From Clostridia bacterium (GTDB lineage Bacteria; Bacillota; Clostridia; TANB77; CAG-508): 64,000 bases of DNA. A model generated the notes under the pieces. The model searched no databases, had not been told where the DNA came from, and worked only from the letters and a program-made list of their open reading frames with translations. Each line of letters opens with the position of its first letter. The first letter of the stretch is position 1. The DNA is taken from assembly GCA_017510825.1 (NCBI GenBank), contig JAFWMA010000001.1:34058-98057 (forward strand), read 5' to 3'. The position numbers were made by a program, and so were the translations under genes. Of the stretch, positions 7,249-16,577 are shown in pieces.

Positions 7249-8244
7249 CTATATTTCATATCTTTTCATTGCACTTTTTATAACTTCTTGCATTTCATTT
7301 CGCAAACCATTAGGTCTTTTTACTTCTACTAAATCAATATTCCTCATTGCCCACATTTTAAACCCTAATGTATTTGTATCAACTAATAATTTAAAATATT
7401 CCTCATCATCTTGTTTTTTTTCAATAGTAACATTTCTTCCAAAGGTTTCGAATATAGAATCTAACAATCCAATGTGGCATATTGCTTCTATTTCTTCTTT
7501 TTTACCACCAAACATTTCTGTTGAAGATTCAGCAAAATCTTGTATTTCATTTTTGTTTTTCTTTATAGAAATATTGTCTTCTAATATTTCTATATTTTTC
7601 ATTCTATCTATTCTGTAATTGTAGAAATCAACTTGTCCCTCTTTTATTCCTATCAAATAAAACTCTTGCTTACTATAAACTATTGCATAAGGAGATACAA
7701 TAGGAGTACTTACTATTTTCTTTTCTAATTTATCTGTTATAGCATATTTCCAATACTCAAATTCTATTTTTTTATGTTTAAAAATACTTTCAGAAATATC
7801 CTCTATATTTTTTATGACCTCCACATTTTCAGTTTTTGAATCATTTGCATATATATGATAATCCTTTAATTTTTCATTCTCATATATTGTTTGAATATTT
7901 TTGCATTTTTTTATAATGTTTTTTGCTATTGAAGGAACTATATAATTTGCATAACTAAAATTATCAAGTATAGCCCTAACCTCTCCAGGTTCAAAATCTG
8001 TTTCAGGATCACGATTAAGATAATATCCTTTTCCATTATCATCTCTTGTACTAATATCATAGTCTAATTTGTATTTTAATAAGTTTATATTTCTTCTAAT
8101 AGTTCTCGGATCAATTTTAACATTATATATTTCTTTTATTTTTCTTTGAATTTCTGTAACAGATAACATATGGTCTGCGTCACTATATTTTTTTAGTACA
8201 TTTAAAATATATAGTATGTTACCATTTTTTTCATATAAATCCAT
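7249..8244 (-). CDS. WYL-domain transcriptional regulator
   Basis: This 331-residue protein has an N-terminal winged helix (residues 1-80: ILNVLKKYSDADHMLSVTEI, then DPRTIRRNINLLKYKLDYDI), followed by a WYL domain (about 140-235: IEFEYWKY, VSPYAIVYSKQEFYLIGI, YNYRIDRMKNIEIL) and a C-terminal extension. WYL proteins bind nucleic acid ligands and control defence and DNA-repair operons. AGGGAG lies 7 bases before the ATG. It follows the gene at 8256-9239 with an 11-base gap, so the two are one operon. It is probably the regulator of the adjacent defence-like genes, which is inferred from position. Confidence 0.85.
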   Translation of the reverse strand: MDLYEKNGNILYILNVLKKYSDADHMLSVTEIQRKIKEIYNVKIDPRTIRRNINLLKYKLDYDISTRDDNGKGYYLNRDPETDFEPGEVRAILDNFSYANYIVPSIAKNIIKKCKNIQTIYENEKLKDYHIYANDSKTENVEVIKNIEDISESIFKHKKIEFEYWKYAITDKLEKKIVSTPIVSPYAIVYSKQEFYLIGIKEGQVDFYNYRIDRMKNIEILEDNISIKKNKNEIQDFAESSTEMFGGKKEEIEAICHIGLLDSIFETFGRNVTIEKKQDDEEYFKLLVDTNTLGFKMWAMRNIDLVEVKRPNGLRNEMQEVIKSAMKRYEI

Positions 8245-8255
8245 AATTTTACTCC

Positions 8256-9239
8256 CTATTTATTAAAATACCATATAATATGATCTAGAGCATTTCTAGA
8301 AATTTCTTCGCTATCCTTGTGTTTTTTCTTTGCATTTTCTTTAATCTTATCTAAAAATTCAGTATATTTTATATATTGATTTTTTGGTGTGTTTTTACCT
8401 ATATCAAATTTTTCAAATTTAAATTTATTAACTTCATATTCTTCTGCATAAAAATCTAAATTATTTTTTAATACATTATCATAAATATAAAATGTATCAG
8501 CTTCTACTTTATTATTAAATAATTGTAAACATACATATCTGCAAAACTTTGTAGCAAATGAAAAATGGTATCGTTCCTTTACTTTTCCTTTCTTTTCACC
8601 ACTTATACTTTTTGGAATTTGTTCAATTGGTGTTGCAATTTCATCAATTAAATCAAAGTTTTTTAAACCTTTTTCCAAATTCCTAATATCATAATTTACA
8701 TATCTGTTTATTTTTTCAAATACACATCTTCTTCCTACATGATCAGCAGTTAGGTGTGTACTATTTTCTCTATCAATTGCACATATTACGCCCTTTAGAG
8801 CTATATCAGGAGTAATAGTGAATGTTTCAGTTTTCTTAATTCTATTTATCGTTCCTGAGATTTTTTGCTTTATCTCTCCATCTCTTAATGCTTCTATATA
8901 ACTATTTATCCAATAGGCTCTCGAACCATAATTTTCAATTGTTTCATCTGGACTTTTATCTATATTAGTATCTACTTTTACGATATGTTTCATAAATTTA
9001 ATACAAGGTTTTTCATTTATCTTACTAGCTTTTTTATAATTAGAATCTATTTTTAATAAAGTTTCAACCATATATGCATTATCTAAAGTAATAGCAGCTT
9101 TTTCTCTATCTAATTCACAATAATCTATTAAATTATTCAATATAAACGTTGAAACTTTGTATTCCTTATCAATATTATTTTTACACTTTATTTCATCAAC
9201 ATTTTTTTTAATTAAATTTTTTTGTATATCCTTTTTCAT
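8256..9239 (-). CDS. Unknown protein paired with a WYL regulator
   Basis: This is a 327-residue cytosolic, lysine-rich protein. The C-terminal half contains the run FSFATKFCRYVCLQLF at about residues 226-241, then FYIYDNVLKNNLDFYA, YIKYTEFLDKIKE and a terminal NALDHIIWYFNK. This order (SFATKF-C ... YDxxV ... Y..F ... LD..IWYF) resembles a helical family of HhH-type glycosylase-like proteins often seen in variable regions. That link is by pattern only. The first 110 residues look separate and helical. It is co-transcribed with the WYL regulator and sits beside the Cas4-like nuclease and type III RM genes, so a defence role is plausible but unproven. Confidence 0.55.
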   Translation of the reverse strand: MKKDIQKNLIKKNVDEIKCKNNIDKEYKVSTFILNNLIDYCELDREKAAITLDNAYMVETLLKIDSNYKKASKINEKPCIKFMKHIVKVDTNIDKSPDETIENYGSRAYWINSYIEALRDGEIKQKISGTINRIKKTETFTITPDIALKGVICAIDRENSTHLTADHVGRRCVFEKINRYVNYDIRNLEKGLKNFDLIDEIATPIEQIPKSISGEKKGKVKERYHFSFATKFCRYVCLQLFNNKVEADTFYIYDNVLKNNLDFYAEEYEVNKFKFEKFDIGKNTPKNQYIKYTEFLDKIKENAKKKHKDSEEISRNALDHIIWYFNK

Positions 9240-9365
9240 CCTTGCTATTCACCTACTATTCTTAAAAATTTTATCCATTTTTAATACATCTTTTTGAAAT
9301 TATACCATTGCATATACATTTGGTAAACATTGTTCGTCAAATTATTTATGATACATCTGATTATT

Positions 9366-10850
9366 TTATTTTTTATCGCCTACAACTTCTTTTAGTTTTT
9401 CCCATACTTTGACTAATGCATAAGTATCTAATCCACAATACATTAACATACCTTTTCGTATTTTTTCTTGTTCTTCTTTTGTATAATTTGAAAGTTTTAA
9501 AAATGTGTCACTTGCTTCTATACCGTTATGTACTACTGGTAAATTATGATAATCTAATTCAGGTTCATTTGGATATAATGCCGGTAACACATATTTTATT
9601 GAATAAGAGCCTTCCATCGCTTTGCAGTAATACCACCTACTTTGAAAAGGCTTCTTTATATCAACTATATGTTTATTCATATTTAACAATTTTTCTCTTA
9701 AGTCTGGAAATATTTCTGCTAATTCCTTTATTCTTGTTGTTTCATAACTGCTATGATATACTACAATACTCGCATTTTCTGGAATATCTCTTATCAAGCT
9801 TTCGGCTAATATTCTTCTAGGATCTATTCCACTTTCAGCTAAAAATTCCAAATGTTTTACTTCCGCTTCTTTATTTTCTATGTAATGTATAGAATACTGA
9901 AATGGTATCTGTTCATAAGCCCAACTGTCATCAAATTCTGGTATTGGCTTTTCATAACCCTCAAAATCTAAAAAGTAAATTGGATATTCAATTTGTTTTA
10001 AAAACTCTTGAATTCTTTCTTTGTCCATTATAACTTCATCTGTAAAGTCAACTTCTATTTGTTGATGATATTTTTCTTGTAATGATTCATTTCTTAAATC
10101 TTCAAAACTTATTTTACCTTGTTTATATAATTCTTCTTTTTGCTCCTTACGCATTATTGCTATATCAAATACATTCTTATCAGGCAAATTCTTAGAGCAG
10201 TATTTCCAATATGGACAGTCATAATCGTGCATAAAGCATTGCTTTCCTATTACATCACCTGGGACTTCCTTTTGCTCCATATATTTGTTTATTTCTGCAA
10301 TTTTATTTTCCACCTCTTTTTGTTTGTCATTTGCTATTTCTGTAACATCTTCTATTGTAAATAGTTTATCTAATTCTAACTTACCTTTCCTTATATATTT
10401 TGTATTCAAATGTACTAGATTTGCTGATTTAACATTATATCCTAGTTGTTTTAAGACATATACTTGATATGATACATCATCTAGGTTTATTGGTTTAATA
10501 TTTGCTGTACTTTTTACTTCGTATATTTCCACTCCATCTGGTTCATTTTTTAGTATATCTACACTACAAAAACTATTGTTATATGAAAAAGAGGCTTCGG
10601 TTATTATATTAGGTGCTTGCTTCATTTGCTCATTTGTTGCATCCAGCATTTTTGATACATCTTCATCAAACTCTATATTTGTATATTCTCCAAATATCCC
10701 TCTAGCTAATTCTCCAACCATAATTCCATTTTCAAGCACACTTGCACTTGATGTTTCAGTTGCTTCTTCTGGCTTGTTTTGACTAAGCCATAGTAATTTA
10801 TTGCATTGTATTGCTTTACAGTATTTTGATTTTGATAGGTATATTCCCAT
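9366..10850 (-). CDS. Cas4-like nuclease fused to DUF2779 exonuclease-like domain
   Basis: The 494-residue protein begins MGIYLSKSKYCKAIQC, the usual start of DUF2779 proteins. The N-terminal part is a PD-(D/E)XK nuclease: SVDILKNEPDGVEIYEVKST gives the D...ExK core near residues 97-113. A Cas4-like cysteine set follows, with an early CKAIQC and CFMHDYDCPYWKYC at about 206-219, probably for an Fe-S cluster. The C-terminal half (about 285-480) is DUF2779 with an RNase H/DEDD-like arrangement: YFLDFEG, VVYHSSYE, and GLDTYALVKVW. GGAGACATAGCA precedes the ATG. It sits between the type III RM genes and the WYL pair. The family is uncharacterised; nuclease activity is inferred from the motifs. Confidence 0.8.
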   Translation of the reverse strand: MGIYLSKSKYCKAIQCNKLLWLSQNKPEEATETSSASVLENGIMVGELARGIFGEYTNIEFDEDVSKMLDATNEQMKQAPNIITEASFSYNNSFCSVDILKNEPDGVEIYEVKSTANIKPINLDDVSYQVYVLKQLGYNVKSANLVHLNTKYIRKGKLELDKLFTIEDVTEIANDKQKEVENKIAEINKYMEQKEVPGDVIGKQCFMHDYDCPYWKYCSKNLPDKNVFDIAIMRKEQKEELYKQGKISFEDLRNESLQEKYHQQIEVDFTDEVIMDKERIQEFLKQIEYPIYFLDFEGYEKPIPEFDDSWAYEQIPFQYSIHYIENKEAEVKHLEFLAESGIDPRRILAESLIRDIPENASIVVYHSSYETTRIKELAEIFPDLREKLLNMNKHIVDIKKPFQSRWYYCKAMEGSYSIKYVLPALYPNEPELDYHNLPVVHNGIEASDTFLKLSNYTKEEQEKIRKGMLMYCGLDTYALVKVWEKLKEVVGDKK

Positions 10851-10909
10851 TGCTATGTCTCCTTTGCATATAACTATATCAAATTGAATAAATTAATTCA
10901 AGGAACTGG

Positions 10910-11146
10910 TCACAGATTGTTTGTTGTAAACAAATCATTAAAATCTTTCCATAGTCCTGGTGCTTCTTTAAATGATTTATAAATATTTCTATCATAATAA
11001 TAAAACTTTTTACTATTCTTTTTTTTAATAACTATGCCCCCAACTAATTTTTTTCCTTTTTTATTTTCATCTCCTATATATTGTATTAACGCATTTGATT
11101 TTTGTTCGTGTTCACTTTCATTATGACCGTTCTGCTTTTGTATCAA
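10910..11146 (-). pseudogene. Frameshifted C-terminal end of type III Res
   Basis: This 78-codon frame, read +1 relative to the res frame, continues the normal C-terminus of type III restriction subunits: HNESEHEQKSNALIQYIG, then NKKGKKLVGGIVI. These lie where intact homologues continue after the FDTK nuclease motif. There is no ribosome site of its own; the nominal TTG start lies inside res. Removing one A from the four-A run at 11136-11139 (minus-strand sense) joins the frames as FDTKQNGHNESEHEQKS. So res is broken by one base, either in the genome or in the assembly. Confidence 0.8.
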
Positions 11147-13238
11147 ATATTCCCACTCTACCGTCTTTAAACTTTATAATAAAATCTGGATAAAAAGTTG
11201 ATTCATCCATTTTTATTCCAAAATTTGATTTGCCTTTGTCTCCATTTTTCCAAAACCACTCTATATAATCATCTTTTGACTCTAAAAACCTTATAAAGTC
11301 TTCTTCTAATCTAACTATTTTTCCTAATTTCTTAGGTAAATATAAAGGCTGATATACTGACATATTAATATGCCTCTCTTCTACATTATCAGTATAAAAG
11401 CTCTCTTTTGGTATTTCCCAATTATCATTAAAATCTTCTGATGTTTTTGCTTCAACTTCTAAGTTATGCAAAATTCTATACATCTCAACAGATTCACTTA
11501 TTATATTACTAAATATTTCTTCATTATTTACTACAATTTCTTTAATTTTATCAATTCCTTGTCCTTGTAATTTTAATCCTAAATAATAATTTAATACATT
11601 AATTATTGATTCAGCAACCTTTTTATATGACCTTTTAGGTGCAAATCCATTTAAATTATCTATAATTATTTTTTTATATAATTCTTCCAAGTCATTGCTA
11701 GGTATCGTTACATTTTTTATATTAGAACTTCTTTCATCTATATCAATTCCCGCATCTATATATCTTGTATCTATACTTTCATTGTCTATAATACTAGTTG
11801 TTACATTATCATCAATTTTTATATTATGTTGTTTTAATTTTTTTATATTATTTTTATAGTTTTTCTTTAGCTCTTCATCATTATTATCAATTAATTTAAT
11901 ATCAAATTCTTGACAAAATTTTGTTTCAAAACATCTTTTTTCTACATAAGTAGATGTTATATCTCCAAAATCTATTCTTTTTTTATAATATGACCTTAAA
12001 GGAGTATAAGTATAAATATCTTTTCTAATTGCTCTTTTGCTTTTTATTATATTCTTAAGAAATTCTTCTTTCTTAATTATTATATGATTTATATTTGTAT
12101 ATATATATGCAGTATTTAATATTTCATTATCATAATGCTTTGCATTTGGCATTCTTAATATCCTACCTACAGTTTGAATGTCAAAGCTAATACTCTTTAC
12201 CTCTCTAAATCTTACTAAGATTTGTGCTCTTGGGCAATCCCATCCTTCTTTTACACTTATCTTAAATATTAGAAATTCTATTTCATTATCATTTTTGGAT
12301 AATTCCTCTTTTTCTTCTTTGCTTAAAGAAGATTCAGATAACCATACTTTAACCTTTCCATTAGCGATAGTCTTACCTTTTTCTCTTAAAAATCCTAGTA
12401 TTGATTCTTTATTCTCTTCTCCAAGTTCTGCATTTTTTATTTGTATAATAACAAGAGGATTTATATTTTCACCTTCTAATTCATAAGCTCTTTTCAATTT
12501 TTCTCTTTTTTGAAATGCTTTTTCTAATATAACTTTTTGTGAATCAACATTTTCTTTTATATCATCAATATCACAATTTATTATTACTTCTTTTTTTATC
12601 ATATGTTCTGCCATAACTTCATTTACTGTAATATCTTTTTTATATTTGTAATGTTCTAAATGTTTTTCCAAACAAGGGGTAGCACTCATTTCAAAAGTTA
12701 AATTTGCTTTATATATTTCGTCTTTAAGTTTTATAGCATTTTCAGTATTTGACATAGCATGACATTCATCTATGATTAATACAATTTTTGCATTTCTTTT
12801 TCTTGTATTTTCCAGTATATCATATAAATTGTTTTTTTCTTGTTTTTTTGTAAGTTTATTATTTGGTTCACCTGTATCTTTATCAAATTCATTTGTACTT
12901 TCCCAGCTTACACAAAGAATTTCGTTTTTATCTAAATAGTTTTTGCCATTACAATAATCTGGAGTTGCCTTTGAGCATATAACCTTATCACCTATATATT
13001 TTTTTATACTCCTTATACTTTGGTCAATTAAAATGCTTTTGCTAGCCCAGATAAAGCATAAACATTCTTCATTATAGTCATCTATAATACTTTCAATAGT
13101 TCTACACATAATATACGTTTTTCCACTGCCTGTAGGCGCCTTAAGTAAAACAGTTCCATTTTCATCTGATTTTAATAACTCTACTCCCTTATCACTTAAA
13201 TATTGTATAGCTTCCTCTTGATAGTGTATCTGTTTCAT
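11121..13238 (-). CDS. res: Type III restriction enzyme Res subunit (frameshifted near end)
   Basis: The 705-residue product carries a superfamily 2 helicase core: Walker A APTGSGKTYIM at about residue 36, DECHAM at about 156, a SATP motif, and the later QTVGRILRMP (motif VI). The C-terminus holds the endonuclease motif FYPDFIIKFKDGRVGIFDTK at about 681-700, the PD...DxK site of EcoP15I-like enzymes. Together with Mod it cuts unmethylated DNA after ATP-driven sliding. The gene starts directly after the mod stop, with GGAGGAGAATTAA before its ATG. A one-base insertion truncates the frame six residues after the catalytic lysine; the missing tail is at 10910-11146. Activity after this truncation is uncertain. 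Confidence 0.9.
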   Translation of the reverse strand: MKQIHYQEEAIQYLSDKGVELLKSDENGTVLLKAPTGSGKTYIMCRTIESIIDDYNEECLCFIWASKSILIDQSIRSIKKYIGDKVICSKATPDYCNGKNYLDKNEILCVSWESTNEFDKDTGEPNNKLTKKQEKNNLYDILENTRKRNAKIVLIIDECHAMSNTENAIKLKDEIYKANLTFEMSATPCLEKHLEHYKYKKDITVNEVMAEHMIKKEVIINCDIDDIKENVDSQKVILEKAFQKREKLKRAYELEGENINPLVIIQIKNAELGEENKESILGFLREKGKTIANGKVKVWLSESSLSKEEKEELSKNDNEIEFLIFKISVKEGWDCPRAQILVRFREVKSISFDIQTVGRILRMPNAKHYDNEILNTAYIYTNINHIIIKKEEFLKNIIKSKRAIRKDIYTYTPLRSYYKKRIDFGDITSTYVEKRCFETKFCQEFDIKLIDNNDEELKKNYKNNIKKLKQHNIKIDDNVTTSIIDNESIDTRYIDAGIDIDERSSNIKNVTIPSNDLEELYKKIIIDNLNGFAPKRSYKKVAESIINVLNYYLGLKLQGQGIDKIKEIVVNNEEIFSNIISESVEMYRILHNLEVEAKTSEDFNDNWEIPKESFYTDNVEERHINMSVYQPLYLPKKLGKIVRLEEDFIRFLESKDDYIEWFWKNGDKGKSNFGIKMDESTFYPDFIIKFKDGRVGIFDTKAERS

Positions 13239-15023
13239 TTAATTCTCCTCCTCACTTATATTTACTACTTGCATATAATAGTTGTATATTTTTTGTGGTA
13301 TTGGCTCAATTTCATAGTTTTCCACATCATCGAGCCTTTCTTCTATATTGTTTGAAAATGAAAATATATATAAAGATTTTTTTTCACCTATCTTTTTTAA
13401 ATTTTCTATAAATTCTATTTTGGAAGCACTTCCATTATCTAATTCAAAATATATTGCAGTATATTTACTTTTGTCTTTATTGCTATATATTATATATTCA
13501 TCTGTTGAAATAACTGTTTCATATGTATCATTTTTCATGCATAGCATTGGAATACACTTTTGTGTTAAATTATACATCTTTTGGTCTCTTGTACCCTCAT
13601 TTTTTACGAAATCCGTTTTATAATATTTTAAACTCCCCTCTTTTGGTTTGTTTTTACCATATCCTCTCAATACATTGCACATTCTAGGATATGTTTTTTC
13701 TATACATATATTGTTCTCATTATTAGTACATAAAATAAATCTATAATTATTTTGCCCTTCTTCATTTAATTCCATTACTGATTCACCTGTAGTACCAGAC
13801 CCTGCAAAAAAGTCAAGTATTGTTGCACTCTTACCTTCCTTAATTACTGATTTAATCAGTTGCTTTATTAATCGTTTAGGTTTTTTTCCATTTTTAAATG
13901 AAACTCCCCCTTCTTTATTTAAATTTCCACCATCTGACGAAAACCCTTTCCATAAATTTCCTCTAATAGAGCGTTCTCCATAGTTTAAAAAGTAATCATC
14001 ACATTTTCCTATTCTATCCTTATATCTAAAAAGAGTATAATACTTTCCATTCTTCCATTTAATAATTCTTTTTCCGTCTTCTGTCACAATAATTCCCTTT
14101 TTTTTCTTAGAAATTCTTAGTTCGTTTATATTTTTTATTTCATCTCCTTTTCTAAAAATACATTCTGAAATTTCATCACTATATATCCATTTTCTTACTT
14201 TTTCATTAAAACCAACTAAAATTCCTAAATTGTCTAATGATAATTGCATATTATTGGATTTAAATTCTTTACTTATCTCATCATTATTTTTTATGTACTC
14301 CATTAATTTAATAGTTTTATCCTCATTTCTATCCCAAAATATAGAATAATGCTTATCATATCCAGGTATAAAATCATACATAGGGTTTTTTATAATTTTT
14401 GAATCCATTCCATTACAATATACTAATACATATTCTGCTGTTTTTACAATACTTCCATTAATTGCTGGTACTCTCCTATGTCCTGCAATAGCTGATGTTT
14501 CAATAATTAAAGTCGAAATAAAAGAATTCTCTCCAAATATTTTATCGCATAAAAGCTTTAAACGTGCATATTCATTATCATCAATCGAGATAAAAATAAT
14601 ACCATTTTCCTTCAGTAAATTTTGAGCTAATCGTAATCTCTTTTCCATAAAATTTAGCCATTTGCTGTGTCTATATAAGTCTTCATTATTAACCCATTTA
14701 TCATTATACATAAATTCTTTATCATTTCCTGTATTGTAAGGAGGGTCTATATAGATAACATCAATCATTCCATTATGAGTATAATTTAAAACACTTAAAG
14801 CATGAAAATTGTCACCCTCTATCAAAATATGGTTCAACCCACCATTGTCAATGTCCTTTTCCTTGATTTCTTTTAATACAGGAATGTTTTTATCACAATC
14901 ACTCACTATTTTCTCTTTAGTTTCTTCTGTTTCTTTATCCCATACTAATCCTACTTTCGGGTTATTTTTTATTTTCCTTATATATTCTATTAATTCCTCC
15001 TTGCTTTTTTCTTCTAATCCCAT
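13239..15023 (-). CDS. mod: Type III DNA methyltransferase Mod subunit
   Basis: The 594-residue product is a beta-class amino-methyltransferase: the catalytic DPPYNTGNDKEF lies at about residue 92 and the S-adenosylmethionine site DFFAGSGTTGES at about 407, in the DPPY-first order typical of type III Mod. The middle region (about 175-390) is the target-recognition part. It contains a WIYSDE...GRRI-like section and is the most variable portion. Mod methylates adenine in one strand of an asymmetric site and gives Res its specificity. It starts with AGGAGG and ATG and is the first gene of the res operon. Confidence 0.93.
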   Translation of the reverse strand: MGLEEKSKEELIEYIRKIKNNPKVGLVWDKETEETKEKIVSDCDKNIPVLKEIKEKDIDNGGLNHILIEGDNFHALSVLNYTHNGMIDVIYIDPPYNTGNDKEFMYNDKWVNNEDLYRHSKWLNFMEKRLRLAQNLLKENGIIFISIDDNEYARLKLLCDKIFGENSFISTLIIETSAIAGHRRVPAINGSIVKTAEYVLVYCNGMDSKIIKNPMYDFIPGYDKHYSIFWDRNEDKTIKLMEYIKNNDEISKEFKSNNMQLSLDNLGILVGFNEKVRKWIYSDEISECIFRKGDEIKNINELRISKKKKGIIVTEDGKRIIKWKNGKYYTLFRYKDRIGKCDDYFLNYGERSIRGNLWKGFSSDGGNLNKEGGVSFKNGKKPKRLIKQLIKSVIKEGKSATILDFFAGSGTTGESVMELNEEGQNNYRFILCTNNENNICIEKTYPRMCNVLRGYGKNKPKEGSLKYYKTDFVKNEGTRDQKMYNLTQKCIPMLCMKNDTYETVISTDEYIIYSNKDKSKYTAIYFELDNGSASKIEFIENLKKIGEKKSLYIFSFSNNIEERLDDVENYEIEPIPQKIYNYYMQVVNISEEEN

Positions 15024-15054
15024 AAAACAACCTCCTTTTCTTTTTGCTATGTAG

Positions 15055-15084
15055 ATTATATCATTTTTAATAAAAATATGTCTA
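15055..15084 (-). promoter_or_regulatory. Promoter of the mod-res operon
   Basis: On the minus strand TAGACA (15079-15084) and TATAAT (15055-15060) are 18 bp apart, about 32 bp before the mod start. The palindrome at 15096-15149 ends 11 bp upstream of the -35 box. Confidence 0.6.
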
Positions 15085-15095
15085 TACTTTTGTAA

Positions 15096-15149
15096 TGAAG
15101 TGAACCCAAAATGTTAAACAAATTTGTTTAACATTTTGGGTTCACTTCA
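15096..15149. repeat. Perfect 54-bp palindrome without loop
   Basis: Two 27-base arms beginning TGAAGTGAACCCAAAATG are exact reverse complements with no spacer. There is no T-run on either side, so it is not a simple terminator. The end sequence TGAAGTGAACCC resembles terminal repeats of IS3-family (IS150-group) elements, so two abutted ends are one explanation; a regulatory operator for mod-res is another. The rest of the gap to 15422 is featureless AT-rich DNA with a weak ATAACAATTATT palindrome near 15200-15215. Confidence 0.9.
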
Positions 15150-15422
15150 AAATATTACTCTTTATATATAAACATATTTTTATCCCCAAAAATAATTGTT
15201 ATATCTTTATAACAATTATTTATTTTTTATATAACCTTTAATTTATTGTTCTTTCTGTAAAAAAAATTACTCTATTTCTTTCTAAAGGAATCTCTAATTC
15301 TGAAAAAATCAACTCCTGATTACTTCATAGTGCCTCCCTACTTTACATGTCAGTTTATGAATATTATTCTAAATTTTTAGTCATTGTACTATCTAAATAA
15401 TCATACATATTTCGTATGCATT

Positions 15423-16484
15423 TTATCTTTCTTCTTCATCATCTCTGTTTTTAAAATCCGAATTTCCTTTTTGTTCAATTCCAGTATATAATTCTCCAGA
15501 CTGATTTTGTGACTCACCAACAACTATAGTAGAAATATCTTCTGTCACTTTCTTATCATTAAATAAAAACTGTCCATCTTTATACTTACCAACAATAATA
15601 TCTTTAATAGGTTCTCCACTATTAGGGTCAGCTCCTATTGCTTGGACATAAACATCTTCATTATTTACAACACTATTATTAGTTAAAATCGGTGGATTCC
15701 TTCTAACAAAACTACCTATTAAACAAATATCATTATTGTCATTCAAATAATACAAATAAGGAATTCTATAGAATTTAGTCCTTAATTGTTCTCCCTCTAA
15801 ATAAGGTTCACAAAACAGTAACGATAATTGATAATTACTACTCTCTTTACCTTCATCTGGTCTATCAGGCGTAGCTAACATACCAAATATAAAAACTTTT
15901 CTATGACTAGGTATACTTTTTTTTAGCTGATCATACTTTTCAGGTGTTCTAAGTATAGTTAAGCATTCATCATCTGTTAAACTTTTATTAAAAATATCTT
16001 GCAATTCCTCTTTATTAAAAAATTGGTAATCTGGATCTCTAGCTAACCAACTATATAATTTTCGATCTTGATTAGCAAATCCATCATAGTGTTCTCCAAC
16101 TTTATAGTGAACATGAAAATGAATTAAACAATTATAATTATTATCTTTTATCTTTCTCATTATTTCTGGTATTTGCACCTGAGAATCTAAGGCTGAACCA
16201 AACCCATAATTTCCTTCATCAGGTGCAAATTGAGATGAATAATCATCTATCCATATTTGTTCACTTTCACCTTGTTTTTTACCTAAAAGAAACGCACCTG
16301 CCTCCATATTCGTTTGTTTTGATTGACTAATTAAGCCTTTTAAAAAATTATATGTTTCTGTAGAAAAAACAACTTTGGACTCTGCACCAAAATTTTCATC
16401 ATCTGTAAATTGATCTTTACTCATTCCACTTAAAATTTCATTAATATCATCACTATCTATTGCACTATCAATATTATCATACAT
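15423..16484 (-). CDS. JAMM/MPN-like putative metalloprotease
   Basis: This 353-residue cytosolic protein starts at the ATG (MYDNIDSAID) with GAGGTG 9 bases upstream. Residues 35-140 resemble a JAB/MPN domain: VVFSTETYNFLKGLI, EAGAFLLGKK (E61), and NCLIHFHVHYKVGEHYDG, then FANQD (H122, H124, H126 and D140). The order E...HxH...D fits the JAMM zinc motif, but the loop before the final Asp is longer than usual and the Ser is replaced. JAMM enzymes remove ubiquitin-like tags or process sulphur carriers. The C-terminal 200 residues are unknown and end in an acidic tail. It follows a zinc-ribbon membrane protein in the same direction. Confidence 0.5.
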   Translation of the reverse strand: MYDNIDSAIDSDDINEILSGMSKDQFTDDENFGAESKVVFSTETYNFLKGLISQSKQTNMEAGAFLLGKKQGESEQIWIDDYSSQFAPDEGNYGFGSALDSQVQIPEIMRKIKDNNYNCLIHFHVHYKVGEHYDGFANQDRKLYSWLARDPDYQFFNKEELQDIFNKSLTDDECLTILRTPEKYDQLKKSIPSHRKVFIFGMLATPDRPDEGKESSNYQLSLLFCEPYLEGEQLRTKFYRIPYLYYLNDNNDICLIGSFVRRNPPILTNNSVVNNEDVYVQAIGADPNSGEPIKDIIVGKYKDGQFLFNDKKVTEDISTIVVGESQNQSGELYTGIEQKGNSDFKNRDDEEER

Positions 16485-16577
16485 TATATTATTCACCTCA
16501 ATCTTTTTTTAAACTCATTTAAATCCTAATCTTCAACGTAATTTCACTATACCATATTCAATAAGTCAAGGTAATTT

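Noticed and set aside
9416..9820. 134-codon plus-strand hydrophobic frame
   Set aside because: It is antisense to the DUF2779 gene, whose motifs are clear; no ribosome site.
11121..11150. Programmed +1 frameshift in res
   Set aside because: There is no slippery motif with stimulatory structure; a homopolymer indel is simpler.
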